Positions 9,338 to 16,331 of a stretch of 64,000 nt of DNA are shown here, in pieces; the stretch's first letter is position 1; each line of letters opens with the position of its first letter. Below the pieces are notes generated by a model. That model saw only the letters and a program-made list of their open reading frames with translations, was not told the origin of the DNA and did not search any database. The stretch comes from CALGFI01 sp963786805 (GTDB taxonomy: Bacteria > Actinomycetota > UBA4738 > HRBIN12). The stretch spans positions 124,001-188,000 of the forward strand of contig CAWBAK010000001.1 in NCBI GenBank assembly GCA_963786805.1, read 5' to 3'. The position numbers were made by a program, and so were the translations under genes.

Positions 9338-9403
9338 GAGCGGACTCGAACCGCCGACCCCCTGCTTGCAAAGCAGGTGCTCTACCAACTGAGCTACGTC
9401 CCC
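9331..9403 (-). tRNA. alaT: tRNA-Ala (anticodon TGC)
   Basis: The 73 bases on the minus strand fold into a full cloverleaf: acceptor GGGGACG / CGTCTCC, D-stem GCTC / GAGC, anticodon stem CCTGC / GCAGG around loop TTTGCAA with anticodon TGC, T-arm GGCGG TTCGAGT CCGCT, discriminator A. CCA is not encoded. It is the intact target from which the two displaced fragments at 3750 and 7603 derive. In other actinobacteria tRNA-Ile and tRNA-Ala follow gyrA directly; here they are 6 kb apart. Confidence 0.95.
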
Positions 9404-9440
9404 GCCGCTCCATCATAGGACTCGCTCGGAGTCGCCCGAC

Positions 9441-10052
9441 TCATGCTGACGGCGTCGGCGTCGGCGTCGGTGTCGGTGTCGGGGTGGGCGTCGGAGTCGG
9501 AGTTATCCCCGGAAGCGGCTGTTCCACCATCCCCTCGTCCGGCACCCGGTCGAGGCAGGTGTGGGGACACGCGCTGCCCGTGTAGCTCGAGAGCGCGGCC
9601 CAGGAATAGCTCGTGCGAGAGCGGCCGATCGTCAGCTTCCGGAGCGCGACCTCGACCCAGGCCGAGCGGCCGCCGTCCTTCCCGCTGGCGAGCGTGTCGA
9701 CTTCCACCTGTCGTCCGCCCGCGCGGAGGCGGAAGAGCCGCGCGTCCAGGTCACGTCCATCCGACCGGATGACCGCCACGTAGTCGGGCTCCTCGTCTCC
9801 GAGCGTGTCGAGCTCGACCAGCAGGTATCCGCGGTCCCAGACCTGGGCCACGGTCCAGCCGGCGAACGTGACGAACGTCCATCGCGGCGGCGGCGAGTCG
9901 TGGTCGAAGCGGACCGTCTCGAGGTCGAACCTCCCGTCCACGTCGTTCGGGTCCGTCTGCCTCGTGTGGTTCGCCGAGGCCGGCAACGCGAACGCGATCG
10001 CCGCCACGAGCGCGACGAGCACGCCCAAGCCCGCCGCACGATGCCCTCTCAT
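9441..10052 (-). CDS. Secreted protein with Thr-Pro-rich C-terminal tail, last gene of the mau-like operon
   Basis: The 203-residue product begins with a clear signal peptide (GLGVLVALVAAIAFALPASA, cut after Ala), so the mature form is exported. The start at 10052 overlaps the stop of the MauE-like gene in ATGA, showing translational coupling. The middle (RFDLETVRFDHDSPPP, then alternating beta-type segments) resembles secreted domains seen in many actinobacteria whose role I do not know. One Cys pair (ACPHTC) lies near residue 165-170. The tail is a run of Thr-Pro dipeptides, a wall-spanning or glycosylated type of linker. Its place behind mauD/mauE-like genes suggests, without proof, that it is exported together with the Cys-rich MauA-like protein. 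Confidence 0.75.
   Translation of the reverse strand: MRGHRAAGLGVLVALVAAIAFALPASANHTRQTDPNDVDGRFDLETVRFDHDSPPPRWTFVTFAGWTVAQVWDRGYLLVELDTLGDEEPDYVAVIRSDGRDLDARLFRLRAGGRQVEVDTLASGKDGGRSAWVEVALRKLTIGRSRTSYSWAALSSYTGSACPHTCLDRVPDEGMVEQPLPGITPTPTPTPTPTPTPTPTPSA
9447..9504 (-). repeat. GTCGGC-type hexamer microsatellite coding the Thr-Pro tail
   Basis: About nine degenerate copies of a 6-bp unit (GTCGGC/GTCGGT/GTCGGA on the plus strand) encode alternating Thr and Pro. Slippage would change tail length in steps of two residues without changing frame. Confidence 0.8.
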
Positions 10053-11182
10053 CGGCTCGCACCTCGTCGAACCGTGACGACCGCCCGTACGCTCACCCAG
10101 ATCGCGAGCGCGAGACCGGTCGCGACGAGCACCGCCGGAAGGAGATCGCTTCCACTCGGTGCGCTGAGCGACCCTCCGATCCACGCGTCCCGGCCTTCGC
10201 GCCACGCCACGACGGCGACCACCGCGAGGACTCCGTTCCGCGCGAGGAGGAGACGGTAGTCGCGTGGCCTGGTACTTCCGAAGCAACCGCAGTCCAGGCG
10301 ACGCCCGACCCGGATACGTCCGACGGCGATCGCGCTGGAGAAGACGAACAGAACGGCCAGCGAAGCAAGGCCCGCGGTCGAGACGAGACCCAGGAACGGA
10401 AGCGCGGCGAGCCCGAGCTCGACGACCGGCACGCCGACGAGCGCGGCCCCTTCGAGCGGCCCCAAGCGATACGACGCGAGCGCACGCGCCCATCTCCGGC
10501 GCCCGGCGATCTTCGCGACGGCCGCCGACCCGAACGCGATCGAGAGCACCGCTGCGGCCACTCGTCCGGCGCTTCCGACCGACTCGGCCGACACGGCGGT
10601 CCACGTCGCGATCCCCACGATCGCCGCGAGCGCGACCGCGTGCGCGACGCGCCACACGGGCCGGGACGCCGCGTCGGCGAGCCGCCCGACGAGCGCCGCG
10701 CCCTCCTCGGTCGTCCGGGTGCGCATCGCAACCATCGCGCTGAGCCCTCGCGCGAGGCCGAACGGCGCGAGCAACGCCGCTCCGAGCGCCGGCCTTCCGC
10801 TCGCGAGCGCGGCCGCCGAGACGACGACGAGCGTCCCGTTCGCGAGGAACGTGAAGAACCCGACCCCGAGCCCCATCCCGTACAGGAACGCCGCCGGCGC
10901 GAAGGGGAAGAAGGTGCGCCACCAATCCGGGACCTGCCGCCGCAGTTGCGGTACCGGGACCGGCAGTCCGAACGCCTCTCGAGCGAGGTAGAGCGCTCCG
11001 ACCCCCGCGATCGCCACGAGCCCGGCCGCACCCCACGGAGCTCCGAGCGCCGACCCGATCGCGCCGAGGACGGCGCCGAACGCGCCGGCCGCCGCCGCCG
11101 CGCCCGCGACGTGCAGCGCGAGCACGATCGCCCACCGGCTCCTGCGTCCCCCGTGGACCACGGGGGTGATGGTTTCGACCAT
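10049..11182 (-). CDS. MauE/DoxX-like polytopic membrane protein with CGC motif
   Basis: The 377-residue protein is almost wholly hydrophobic, with about nine membrane segments. The C-terminal 170 residues match the MauE type: a four-helix DoxX-like bundle ending at the signature RRLDCGCFGSTRPRD near residue 300. MauE and MauD are needed for disulfide formation in the small subunit of methylamine dehydrogenase. The N-terminal 190 residues form an extra membrane region that I cannot name. The gene is co-transcribed with the MauD- and MauA-like genes; the ATG at 11182 follows a GAGGG and the stop overlaps the next start. The likely role is passing oxidising equivalents to exported Cys-rich proteins; the electron acceptor (perhaps menaquinone) is inference. 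Confidence 0.7.
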   Translation of the reverse strand: MVETITPVVHGGRRSRWAIVLALHVAGAAAAAGAFGAVLGAIGSALGAPWGAAGLVAIAGVGALYLAREAFGLPVPVPQLRRQVPDWWRTFFPFAPAAFLYGMGLGVGFFTFLANGTLVVVSAAALASGRPALGAALLAPFGLARGLSAMVAMRTRTTEEGAALVGRLADAASRPVWRVAHAVALAAIVGIATWTAVSAESVGSAGRVAAAVLSIAFGSAAVAKIAGRRRWARALASYRLGPLEGAALVGVPVVELGLAALPFLGLVSTAGLASLAVLFVFSSAIAVGRIRVGRRLDCGCFGSTRPRDYRLLLARNGVLAVVAVVAWREGRDAWIGGSLSAPSGSDLLPAVLVATGLALAIWVSVRAVVTVRRGASR

Positions 11183-11191
11183 CGACAGCCC

Positions 11192-11269
11192 TCAGGGCCC
11201 GAACAGCGTCGTCAGGCCGGCGACGACCGACGCCGCGACGACGCCGGCGACGAGCTCGCCGGTCAGCAC
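11192..11269 (-). CDS. Possible 25-residue membrane peptide between mauA-like and mauE-like genes
   Basis: A GTG at 11269 opens a 25-codon frame (LVAGVVAASVVAGLTTLFGP at its end) that fits tightly between the two neighbours: it starts 7 bases after one stop and ends 9 bases before the next start. The peptide would be one short hydrophobic helix. No homologue comes to mind; the evidence is only position, hydrophobicity and packing. Confidence 0.3.
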   Translation of the reverse strand: MLTGELVAGVVAASVVAGLTTLFGP

Positions 11270-11276
11270 TCGGCCG

Positions 11277-11801
11277 TCAGCACCGGACGGTCAGCTCCTG
11301 GTACGTGATGCAGAACACGCGCAGGCTCTGGTGGCAGTACCCCGAGTTCGACGCGTCGCCGTTGATCCGGATCCTGGAGGGCGAGCAGCAGTCCTGGATA
11401 TGCCGGATCCGGCCGTTGCAGCACCGGCTCCATCCGCCGCCGTACCGCGGGTTCCTGACGAACGTGTACCGCTCGGGGACCACGGTCTGGCACACCTTGC
11501 GCCGGGTCTGGCGCGCGGACAGGTAGATCAAGCCGCCGTCGTCGACGGCGTACCCGTACACCGGATGGACCGGGAATCCGAACGCGTCGGTGCGCGAGTT
11601 CGGCGCGTAGGGATGCGGACACGAGCCCGTCGTGAAGAGGTGTCCGCAGATGTGGTACGCCTCGGCGCGCTCCGGCGCGAGCGCGACGGCGACCATCGGC
11701 CCGCCCACCAGCGCGACGACCGCCCGACCGAGCCGGCCGAGGAACGAGCGCCGGCTGGTCCGGCGCGCGAGCTCGGTCCCGGCGCGCTCGACGCTCCCCA
11801 T
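11277..11801 (-). CDS. Tat-exported Cys-rich protein resembling methylamine dehydrogenase light chain (MauA-like)
   Basis: The 174-residue precursor has a twin-arginine signal (SRRSFLGRL followed by a hydrophobic stretch and APERAEA), so it is exported folded. The mature part carries ten Cys, among them paired CC motifs in GGGWSRCCNGR and QDCCSPSRIRINGD, plus YHICGHLFTTGSCPHP at its start. Cys spacing and the W-x-x-C-C segment resemble the MauA subunit, whose cofactor tryptophan tryptophylquinone needs two Trp. Here the first Trp has a counterpart (GGGW) but the position of the second seems to be Phe (LRVFCITYQ), and no large-subunit gene is nearby. It is therefore probably not an amine dehydrogenase but a relative whose fold needs MauD/MauE. 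Start ATG overlaps the mauD stop. Confidence 0.65.
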   Translation of the reverse strand: MGSVERAGTELARRTSRRSFLGRLGRAVVALVGGPMVAVALAPERAEAYHICGHLFTTGSCPHPYAPNSRTDAFGFPVHPVYGYAVDDGGLIYLSARQTRRKVCQTVVPERYTFVRNPRYGGGWSRCCNGRIRHIQDCCSPSRIRINGDASNSGYCHQSLRVFCITYQELTVRC

Positions 11802-12310
11802 CAGCTCGCGCGAACCTCGTCGGCTTCGGCGATACGGCGCCGTGCGGTGTCGACGAGCCCCTCGACCTGCTCGAGCGAGTTCACCGTCCCCTTCGAGCGC
11901 ACGATGCCGTCCTCGTCCAGGACCACGACGAACGGGACGCCGGGGACGAGGTAGCGCACCTCGAGCTCGGGGTCCGACACGATCTGCGGCACGAGTCCCG
12001 CGGCCGCGGCGGCGGCCGGCAACGCCGGCAGGATCTGCTCGCAGATCGGACACGTGGCCGAGACGAACGCGAGGAGGCGGCGGGGGCCGGGACCACCGAC
12101 GATCGCCGTCGTCCCGTCCCGGCCGCGTGCGGTCCGAGGCTCGGGCGCCTCGCCGATCGGCGGCCCCTCGTCGTCCACCTCGAGCGCGCCGAGCGGTTGG
12201 AGCCGGAGGTGCAACACGCCGATCTGGCGGGCGAGGGCGACGACCACGATCGTGAGGACGGCCAGCAAGACCCACTGGACGACGAAGGCCGCGGCCCACC
12301 AGCCCGACAC
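11801..12310 (-). CDS. MauD-like membrane-anchored thioredoxin-fold protein
   Basis: The 169-residue protein has one N-terminal membrane segment (about residues 5-27) and a thioredoxin-like domain facing outward. The redox motif is CPIC in FVSATCPICEQILP near residue 85; the cis-Pro loop is VPGVPFVVVLDEDG. This CPIC form and length match MauD, the partner of MauE in disulfide maturation of MauA. It sits directly upstream of the MauA-like gene with ATGA overlap and six bases after the repeat-protein gene. The protein probably oxidises or isomerises disulfides in the Tat-exported substrate encoded next to it. A general cytochrome-type thioredoxin role cannot be excluded. Confidence 0.7.
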   Translation of the reverse strand: MSGWWAAAFVVQWVLLAVLTIVVVALARQIGVLHLRLQPLGALEVDDEGPPIGEAPEPRTARGRDGTTAIVGGPGPRRLLAFVSATCPICEQILPALPAAAAAAGLVPQIVSDPELEVRYLVPGVPFVVVLDEDGIVRSKGTVNSLEQVEGLVDTARRRIAEADEVRAS

Positions 12311-12316
12311 GCGGCC

Positions 12317-12958
12317 TCAGCGCCTCTTCGACGCCTCCGGCTCGGCCGGAGCGGGCGACTCGTCGGCGGATGTATGGATCGAGGTCGACACCAGCGAACC
12401 CGGCGCCGTCCAGAGCGGATCACCGTTCTTATCCAGGAACTGTAGGACCGGGGTCCCGTCGGCGGTGAGCCCCATGATCGCTCGGAGCTCGCCGTCGGCG
12501 TTCAACAGGCGGATGATCGGCGTTCCCTCGGCCGCGAGGCCGATGCGCGCGCGGACCTTGCCGTCCTCGTCCTGCAGCGAGATCGTCGGCGAGCCCTGCT
12601 GGGCGAGCGAATAGACGAACCCGAGCTCGCCTTCCTTGTTGCGGAGCGCCAGGGTCGGCGAGCCCTCCGAACCCAGGCCGAACTTGGCGCGCACCTTGCC
12701 GTTGCGATCGACCATCGCCATGCTCGCCGAGCCGTCGGAGAAGAGCCCGAACGTGGCGCGCACCTTCCCGTCGTCGTCCGCGATGGCCAGACCGGCCGAC
12801 CCGTCGGGCTGCACGCCGAAGCGAGCGCGGAGCTTCTCGTCGGTTCCGTAGAACGACAGGAACGGGAGATCGTCGTTCGTCACGCCGAACCGGGCCCGGA
12901 CGCGGCCTTCCGAATCCTCGATCTCGATCTCGCCCGCCCGGATGACACGCTTCCTCAT
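12317..12958 (-). CDS. Protein built of eight 23-residue repeats, first gene of the mau-like operon
   Basis: The 213-residue product has no signal peptide. Residues 9 to about 190 are eight consecutive 23-residue units with a common pattern: two or three hydrophobic residues, D-x-x-GKVRAxFGL, then x-x-DGSP. An example is DRNGKVRAKFGLGSEGSPT. Such a regular alternation of short beta strands and Gly-turns suggests a solenoid or beta-propeller-like stack. The tail (about residues 190-213) is charged and disordered. I do not know a function. A TACACT sequence at 12997-13002 on the minus strand may be the -10 of the operon promoter. The gene lies six bases before the MauD-like gene, so it should be made together with the redox proteins. 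Confidence 0.75.
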   Translation of the reverse strand: MRKRVIRAGEIEIEDSEGRVRARFGVTNDDLPFLSFYGTDEKLRARFGVQPDGSAGLAIADDDGKVRATFGLFSDGSASMAMVDRNGKVRAKFGLGSEGSPTLALRNKEGELGFVYSLAQQGSPTISLQDEDGKVRARIGLAAEGTPIIRLLNADGELRAIMGLTADGTPVLQFLDKNGDPLWTAPGSLVSTSIHTSADESPAPAEPEASKRR

Positions 12959-13078
12959 CGACCGCCCCTCGCTCGAAAGCCGATGCGCCTTGGCGAAGTG
13001 TAGGACGGCCGGGCGCGGAGATGGGCACCTTTCCGAACGCGATGCCGGTTCGCCGCGAACGGGCCCCAGAAATGAGAA

Positions 13079-13106
13079 ACCGCCGCGACCCGAAGGTCAC
13101 AGCGGT
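13079..13106 (-). terminator. UUCG-loop terminator after menC
   Basis: On the minus strand the stem ACCGCTGTGACC / GGTCGCGGCGGT, with one or two mismatches, closes a TTCG tetraloop and runs into TTTCTCATTTCT. It lies 60 bases after the menC stop and should end the GNAT-menC transcript. Confidence 0.8.
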
Positions 13107-13167
13107 CTCTCACCGCGCACCTTATGGGACGGCCCTCGATCCGGTCAAGCCGGCGACCGGGGTTTTG

Positions 13168-14281
13168 TCACTCTTTCCCGACACGCTCGATCCGCAGCGT
13201 GGTTGCTTCGAGCCGCGCCGGGATCGGGTCCACCCCGATGCCGGGGCCTGCCGGCACCGCCATCGTCCCGTCCGGGTCCAGTTCGAACGGCTCGGTGAGG
13301 TCTTCATCGAAGTAGCGCCGGCTGGCGCTCGTGTCGCCGGGGAGGCGGAAGTTCGGCATCGCCGCCAGCGCGAGGTTCGTGGCCCTTCCGATCCCCGTCT
13401 CGAGCATCCCGCCGCACCAGACCGGGACGTCCTGTGCCTCGCACACGTCGTGGACCCTCACGGCCTCGAGGATCCCGCCCACCCTGCCCTGCTTCACGTT
13501 CACGATCCGGCACGCCCCGAGCTCGATCGCGGCCGCGGCGTCGGCGGCCGACCGGATGGACTCGTCGAGGCACAGGTCGGTCCGCAGGCGCGCCTGCAGC
13601 TTCGCGTGGTTCACGAGGTCCTGGTGGTGCAACGGCTGCTCGATCATCAACAGGCCGAGCTCGTCCAGCTGACGGAACACGTCGACGTCCTCGAGCCCGT
13701 ACGCGGCGTTCGCGTCGACGCTCAGGGCGATGTCGGGATGCGCCTCCCGGACCGCGCGCACGCGTTCGACGTCGGTCCCGGGCTCGATCTTGAGCTTGAT
13801 CCGGAGGTATCCCTCGGAGAGGTAGCCGTCGACCTGCTCGAGCAGCTGCGAGGTCGACGGCGCGATGCCGACCGAGACACCGCACTCAACCCGGGACCGT
13901 TCGGCGCCGAGGAACGTTGCGAGGGAGCGCTTCTCGGCGCGGAGCTCGGCGTCGAGCAGCGCGTTCACGAGAGCCGCCTTCGCCATCGGATTGCCGCGAA
14001 CGAACGCCAACGCGCGCTCGATCTCCGACGCCGACGGGTCGCCGGCGTGCGAGCAGCGCGGGGGCGAGGAAGTCGCGGAGCACCAGCCAGGCGCCTTCGT
14101 TCCATTCCTCCGAGAAGTCGGGCTCGGGACTCGCGACGCACTCCCCCCACCCCTCCGCGTCCTCGGTCTCGACGCGCACCAACACGCACTCTTTGTGCGT
14201 CATCTCGCCGAAGCTCGTCCGGAACGGCCGGACCAGCGGGAGACCGACGAGCCGCAGCTCCACCGACCGCACACGCGTCAT
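13168..14281 (-). CDS. menC: o-Succinylbenzoate synthase (MenC), with one frameshift
   Basis: MenC dehydrates SHCHC to o-succinylbenzoate in menaquinone synthesis and belongs to the enolase superfamily. The N-terminal capping part starts at ATG 14281 (LVGLPLVRPFRTSFGEMTHK) and the barrel follows with the catalytic pieces LRIKLKIEPG (KxK), ALSVDANAAY, LMIEQPL and CLDESI. The two parts are in different frames: around 14046 one base seems missing, so that LLAR must continue as AGDPSASEIERALAFVRGNP. No stop codon or other damage is seen, so I suspect a consensus error rather than loss of the gene. The start overlaps the stop of the GNAT gene (ATGA). The other men genes lie near 37-44 kb, and no second menC is visible. 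Confidence 0.85.
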
Positions 14282-15093
14282 CGGGCCGGCTCCCTCGCGA
14301 GGACGTAGCCGCTCACGCCCTCGTGACGGAGGAATCCGACCGCGACCAGGCCGGCCGCCATGCACGCTTCGATGGCCTCGGCGACCGCATCCCGGTACCG
14401 GGCGGCGAGCTCCGGGTTCCGCTCACGGAGCTCGAGCAGATCCGCCGGCACCCGGACGAGGACCCCGCGCTCCGCCTCCGGTGGAAGGCCGACGAAGTTC
14501 CACTCCTCGTCGATGACCTCCGGGGCGTCCACGTCGAAGGCTCTCGGTTCTGGCTCGCGCTCGAGGTCCCACCGGATGACGAACCGGTCGGAGCGCTCCC
14601 CACGGTTCAGCGCGTCGGTCATCTCCCCGTAGAAGTTCCGCTCGAAGCGATCGGCGACGGCGCCCAGCTTGTGGAGGTTGAAGTACGCGTTGCGCGCCAC
14701 GAGCGGATCGAAGGTCCACCGTGCCACCGAGATCCCTTGCTCGAGTCCCTGCGCGCGCTGGGCGAGCTTGAGCGCGTAGCCCACGCCTGCATGCCGGCGG
14801 TCCGGGAGCGTCGCGAGCATGTGCGAGTGCACGTGGAGGCCTTCGTCGGGATCGACCCCGGCCCACCCCAGCACGTACCCGATCAGCGTTTGACCGGCGA
14901 ACGCGCCGTATGGCACGTTCCCGCTCTCGCCGAGGGCTCGGATCATCTCCCGCGGGATCGTCTGGTGATCTCCCCAGGTCGCGATCATCACCTCGATGAT
15001 CGCGTCGCAGTCCTCGAGCGATCGCAGCGGTCGCAGCTCGACCGCCGCCGCATCCGCGGCGCGTCCCGCCAAGGCCCACGCCTCGCTGGTCAC
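14278..15093 (-). CDS. GNAT-superfamily acetyltransferase linked to menC
   Basis: The 271-residue protein has a GNAT-type core in its first 150 residues: strand-helix EDCDAIIEVMIATWGD, then YVLGWAGVDPDEGLHVHSHM and the acetyl-CoA loop region DRRHAGVGYALKLAQR. The C-terminal 120 residues are specific to this group. Proteins of this kind are often encoded beside menC in Actinobacteria, as here with a 4-base overlap, but the substrate is unknown. The start at 15093 is the first plausible one in the frame; I see no strong ribosome binding site. Confidence 0.7.
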   Translation of the reverse strand: MTSEAWALAGRAADAAAVELRPLRSLEDCDAIIEVMIATWGDHQTIPREMIRALGESGNVPYGAFAGQTLIGYVLGWAGVDPDEGLHVHSHMLATLPDRRHAGVGYALKLAQRAQGLEQGISVARWTFDPLVARNAYFNLHKLGAVADRFERNFYGEMTDALNRGERSDRFVIRWDLEREPEPRAFDVDAPEVIDEEWNFVGLPPEAERGVLVRVPADLLELRERNPELAARYRDAVAEAIEACMAAGLVAVGFLRHEGVSGYVLAREPAR

Positions 15094-15130
15094 GCGCGCG
15101 AGTTCTAGGGAACGCGGCCAGGAACGCAGA

Positions 15131-15156
15131 GAGGCCCGCGTCGCCGCGGGCCCCTC
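15131..15156 (-). terminator. Hairpin after the DLW-39-type gene
   Basis: GGCCCGCG / CGCGGGCC closes a TCGC loop, extended by GA/TC pairs, between the small gene at 15181 and the next leftward gene. On the minus strand it is followed by CTCTCTGCGTTCC. It is a moderate terminator candidate. Confidence 0.6.
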
Positions 15157-15180
15157 GCAACGCTGCGATCGGATCGGTGG

Positions 15181-15351
15181 CTAGCCGCCCGCGGGGGGCG
15201 GCAGCTCCTGCCACTCGTCGTCGCCGAGATCCTTGCCCCGGCGCCGCTTGAAGATCGCGACGACCGCGCCAACGATCGCGGCGAAGAACGCCAGCCGCAT
15301 GAGCTTGCCGAAGAAGCCTCGCTTCTTCGTCTCTTCAGTGTCCTCGGACAT
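15181..15351 (-). CDS. DLW-39-family-like small membrane protein
   Basis: A 56-residue protein, missed by usual length limits. The ATG at 15351 follows the strong site GAGGAGGG. The sequence has a charged start (MSEDTEETKKRGFFGKLMR), one hydrophobic helix (LAFFAAIVGAVVAIF), a basic stretch KRRRGKDLG and an acidic end with DDEWQELPPP. Short actinobacterial proteins called DLW-39 family have the same plan (RGFFKKL, helix, basic turn, acidic Trp motif) and lie between gyrA and the tRNA-Ile/tRNA-Ala pair, exactly as here. The role is unknown. Confidence 0.7.
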   Translation of the reverse strand: MSEDTEETKKRGFFGKLMRLAFFAAIVGAVVAIFKRRRGKDLGDDEWQELPPPAGG

Positions 15352-15370
15352 CGATGCCCTCCTCTTCTCC

Positions 15371-15448
15371 TGGTGGGCCTGGTTGGACTTGAACCAACGA
15401 CCTCATCCTTATCAGGGATGCGCTCTAACCGAGCTGAGCTACAGGCCC
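15371..15448 (-). tRNA. ileT: tRNA-Ile (anticodon GAT)
   Basis: The minus strand reads GGGCCTG TA GCTC AGCTCGGTTA GAGC, then anticodon arm CATCC CTGATAA GGATG (anticodon GAT), a 5-base variable loop, T-arm GTTGG TTCAAGT CCAAC and acceptor CAGGCCC with discriminator A. CCA is encoded at 15371-15373, unlike in the tRNA-Ala of this window. Its position after gyrA and DUF3566 is the usual actinobacterial one. Confidence 0.95.
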
Positions 15449-15539
15449 GAGAACTCCGAGGAGGCCATCACCCGGCCCGTCGGCAAGCGTACGCGCGCCC
15501 TCGAAACGCTGTCAATCGAGGCAACGACCTGGGCAAACG

Positions 15540-15998
15540 CTAACGGCGCTCGGAGAGCGTGACCTCGATCCCACCGACGATGTCGGAGATCAGGTTGTAG
15601 AGGAACGCCACGAACACGTTGATCAGCGTCCACAACACGACCATCGCGATCCCGATCGTCGTCGCGCGGGTGAAGAGCCAGTCGCCGTGGATCCGGAACG
15701 TCTCGTCGGAGAAGAGCTTCCCGACCAGCTTCTCGACGTTCTCGATGGCCCCGACCGCCCCGAGCACCGCGTACAAGATCACGAGCGCCCCGAGGATCAC
15801 GACCATGATGCAGACGTAGAACAGGAGGGAGAACTTCAGGACGGACCAAGGCCCGACCTTGCGGATGATCACGCGGGCCTGACGGGACCTCGGCCTGCGG
15901 AACCGGCGGCGCTGCCCGGTCTCGTCGGTGGGCGCGCCACCGCCGACGCGTGCGGGCGTCTTCATCGCCACAGGGGTCGTCTCGGCGGGCTCGCTCAT
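15540..15998 (-). CDS. DUF3566 transmembrane protein
   Basis: The 152-residue protein has a basic, disordered N-terminus (QRRRFRRPRSRQARVIIRKV) and two membrane segments (about residues 55-80 and 115-140) with GPWSVLKFSLLFYV, the characteristic start of DUF3566. The same family follows gyrA in Mycobacterium (Rv0007). It is proposed to be part of the cell-envelope or division machinery, but its biochemical role is not settled. It is transcribed in the direction of gyrA with only a small protein between them. Confidence 0.85.
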   Translation of the reverse strand: MSEPAETTPVAMKTPARVGGGAPTDETGQRRRFRRPRSRQARVIIRKVGPWSVLKFSLLFYVCIMVVILGALVILYAVLGAVGAIENVEKLVGKLFSDETFRIHGDWLFTRATTIGIAMVVLWTLINVFVAFLYNLISDIVGGIEVTLSERR

Positions 15999-16050
15999 GC
16001 GTTCCCGCCCTTTCTACGCGGCGGCGACGTCCGCGGCAACCATCGACCGG

Positions 16051-16311
16051 TCACCCCGAGCGCCCCGGGCGGCCGAAGACCAGCCGGCCGTGCAACGGGG
16101 TGAGCACCCCGAGCACGAACAGGGTGAGGGCCCAGTCCCCGGGGCCCGCTCGATCCTGGACGAGGAGGGCTCCGGCCCCGATGGCGGCCCCCGAGACCGC
16201 CAGCAGGGCCACCCCCACCAGGCCCGGGAGCCGTCGCCATGTCACGAACGAGGTGAGGAGACCGAGGACGCTCCCCACGGCGATCAGGGTGACGCCGGCG
16301 CCGTCGTTCAC
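16051..16311 (-). CDS. Small hydrophobic membrane protein downstream of gyrA
   Basis: The 86-residue product starts at GTG 16311, 20 bases after the gyrA stop. It has three hydrophobic stretches (GVTLIAVGSVLGLLTSFVTW; LVGVALLAVSGAAIGAGALL; WALTLFVLGVLT). No motif tells its role. Codon use and spacing fit a real gene in the gyrase transcript. Confidence 0.55.
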   Translation of the reverse strand: MNDGAGVTLIAVGSVLGLLTSFVTWRRLPGLVGVALLAVSGAAIGAGALLVQDRAGPGDWALTLFVLGVLTPLHGRLVFGRPGRSG

Positions 16312-16331
16312 GGCCGGATCATCCGGCTCGC

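Noticed and set aside
13021..15108. Long plus-strand frame opposite menC and the GNAT gene
   Set aside because: Both minus-strand genes show clear family motifs; the plus-strand translation shows none.
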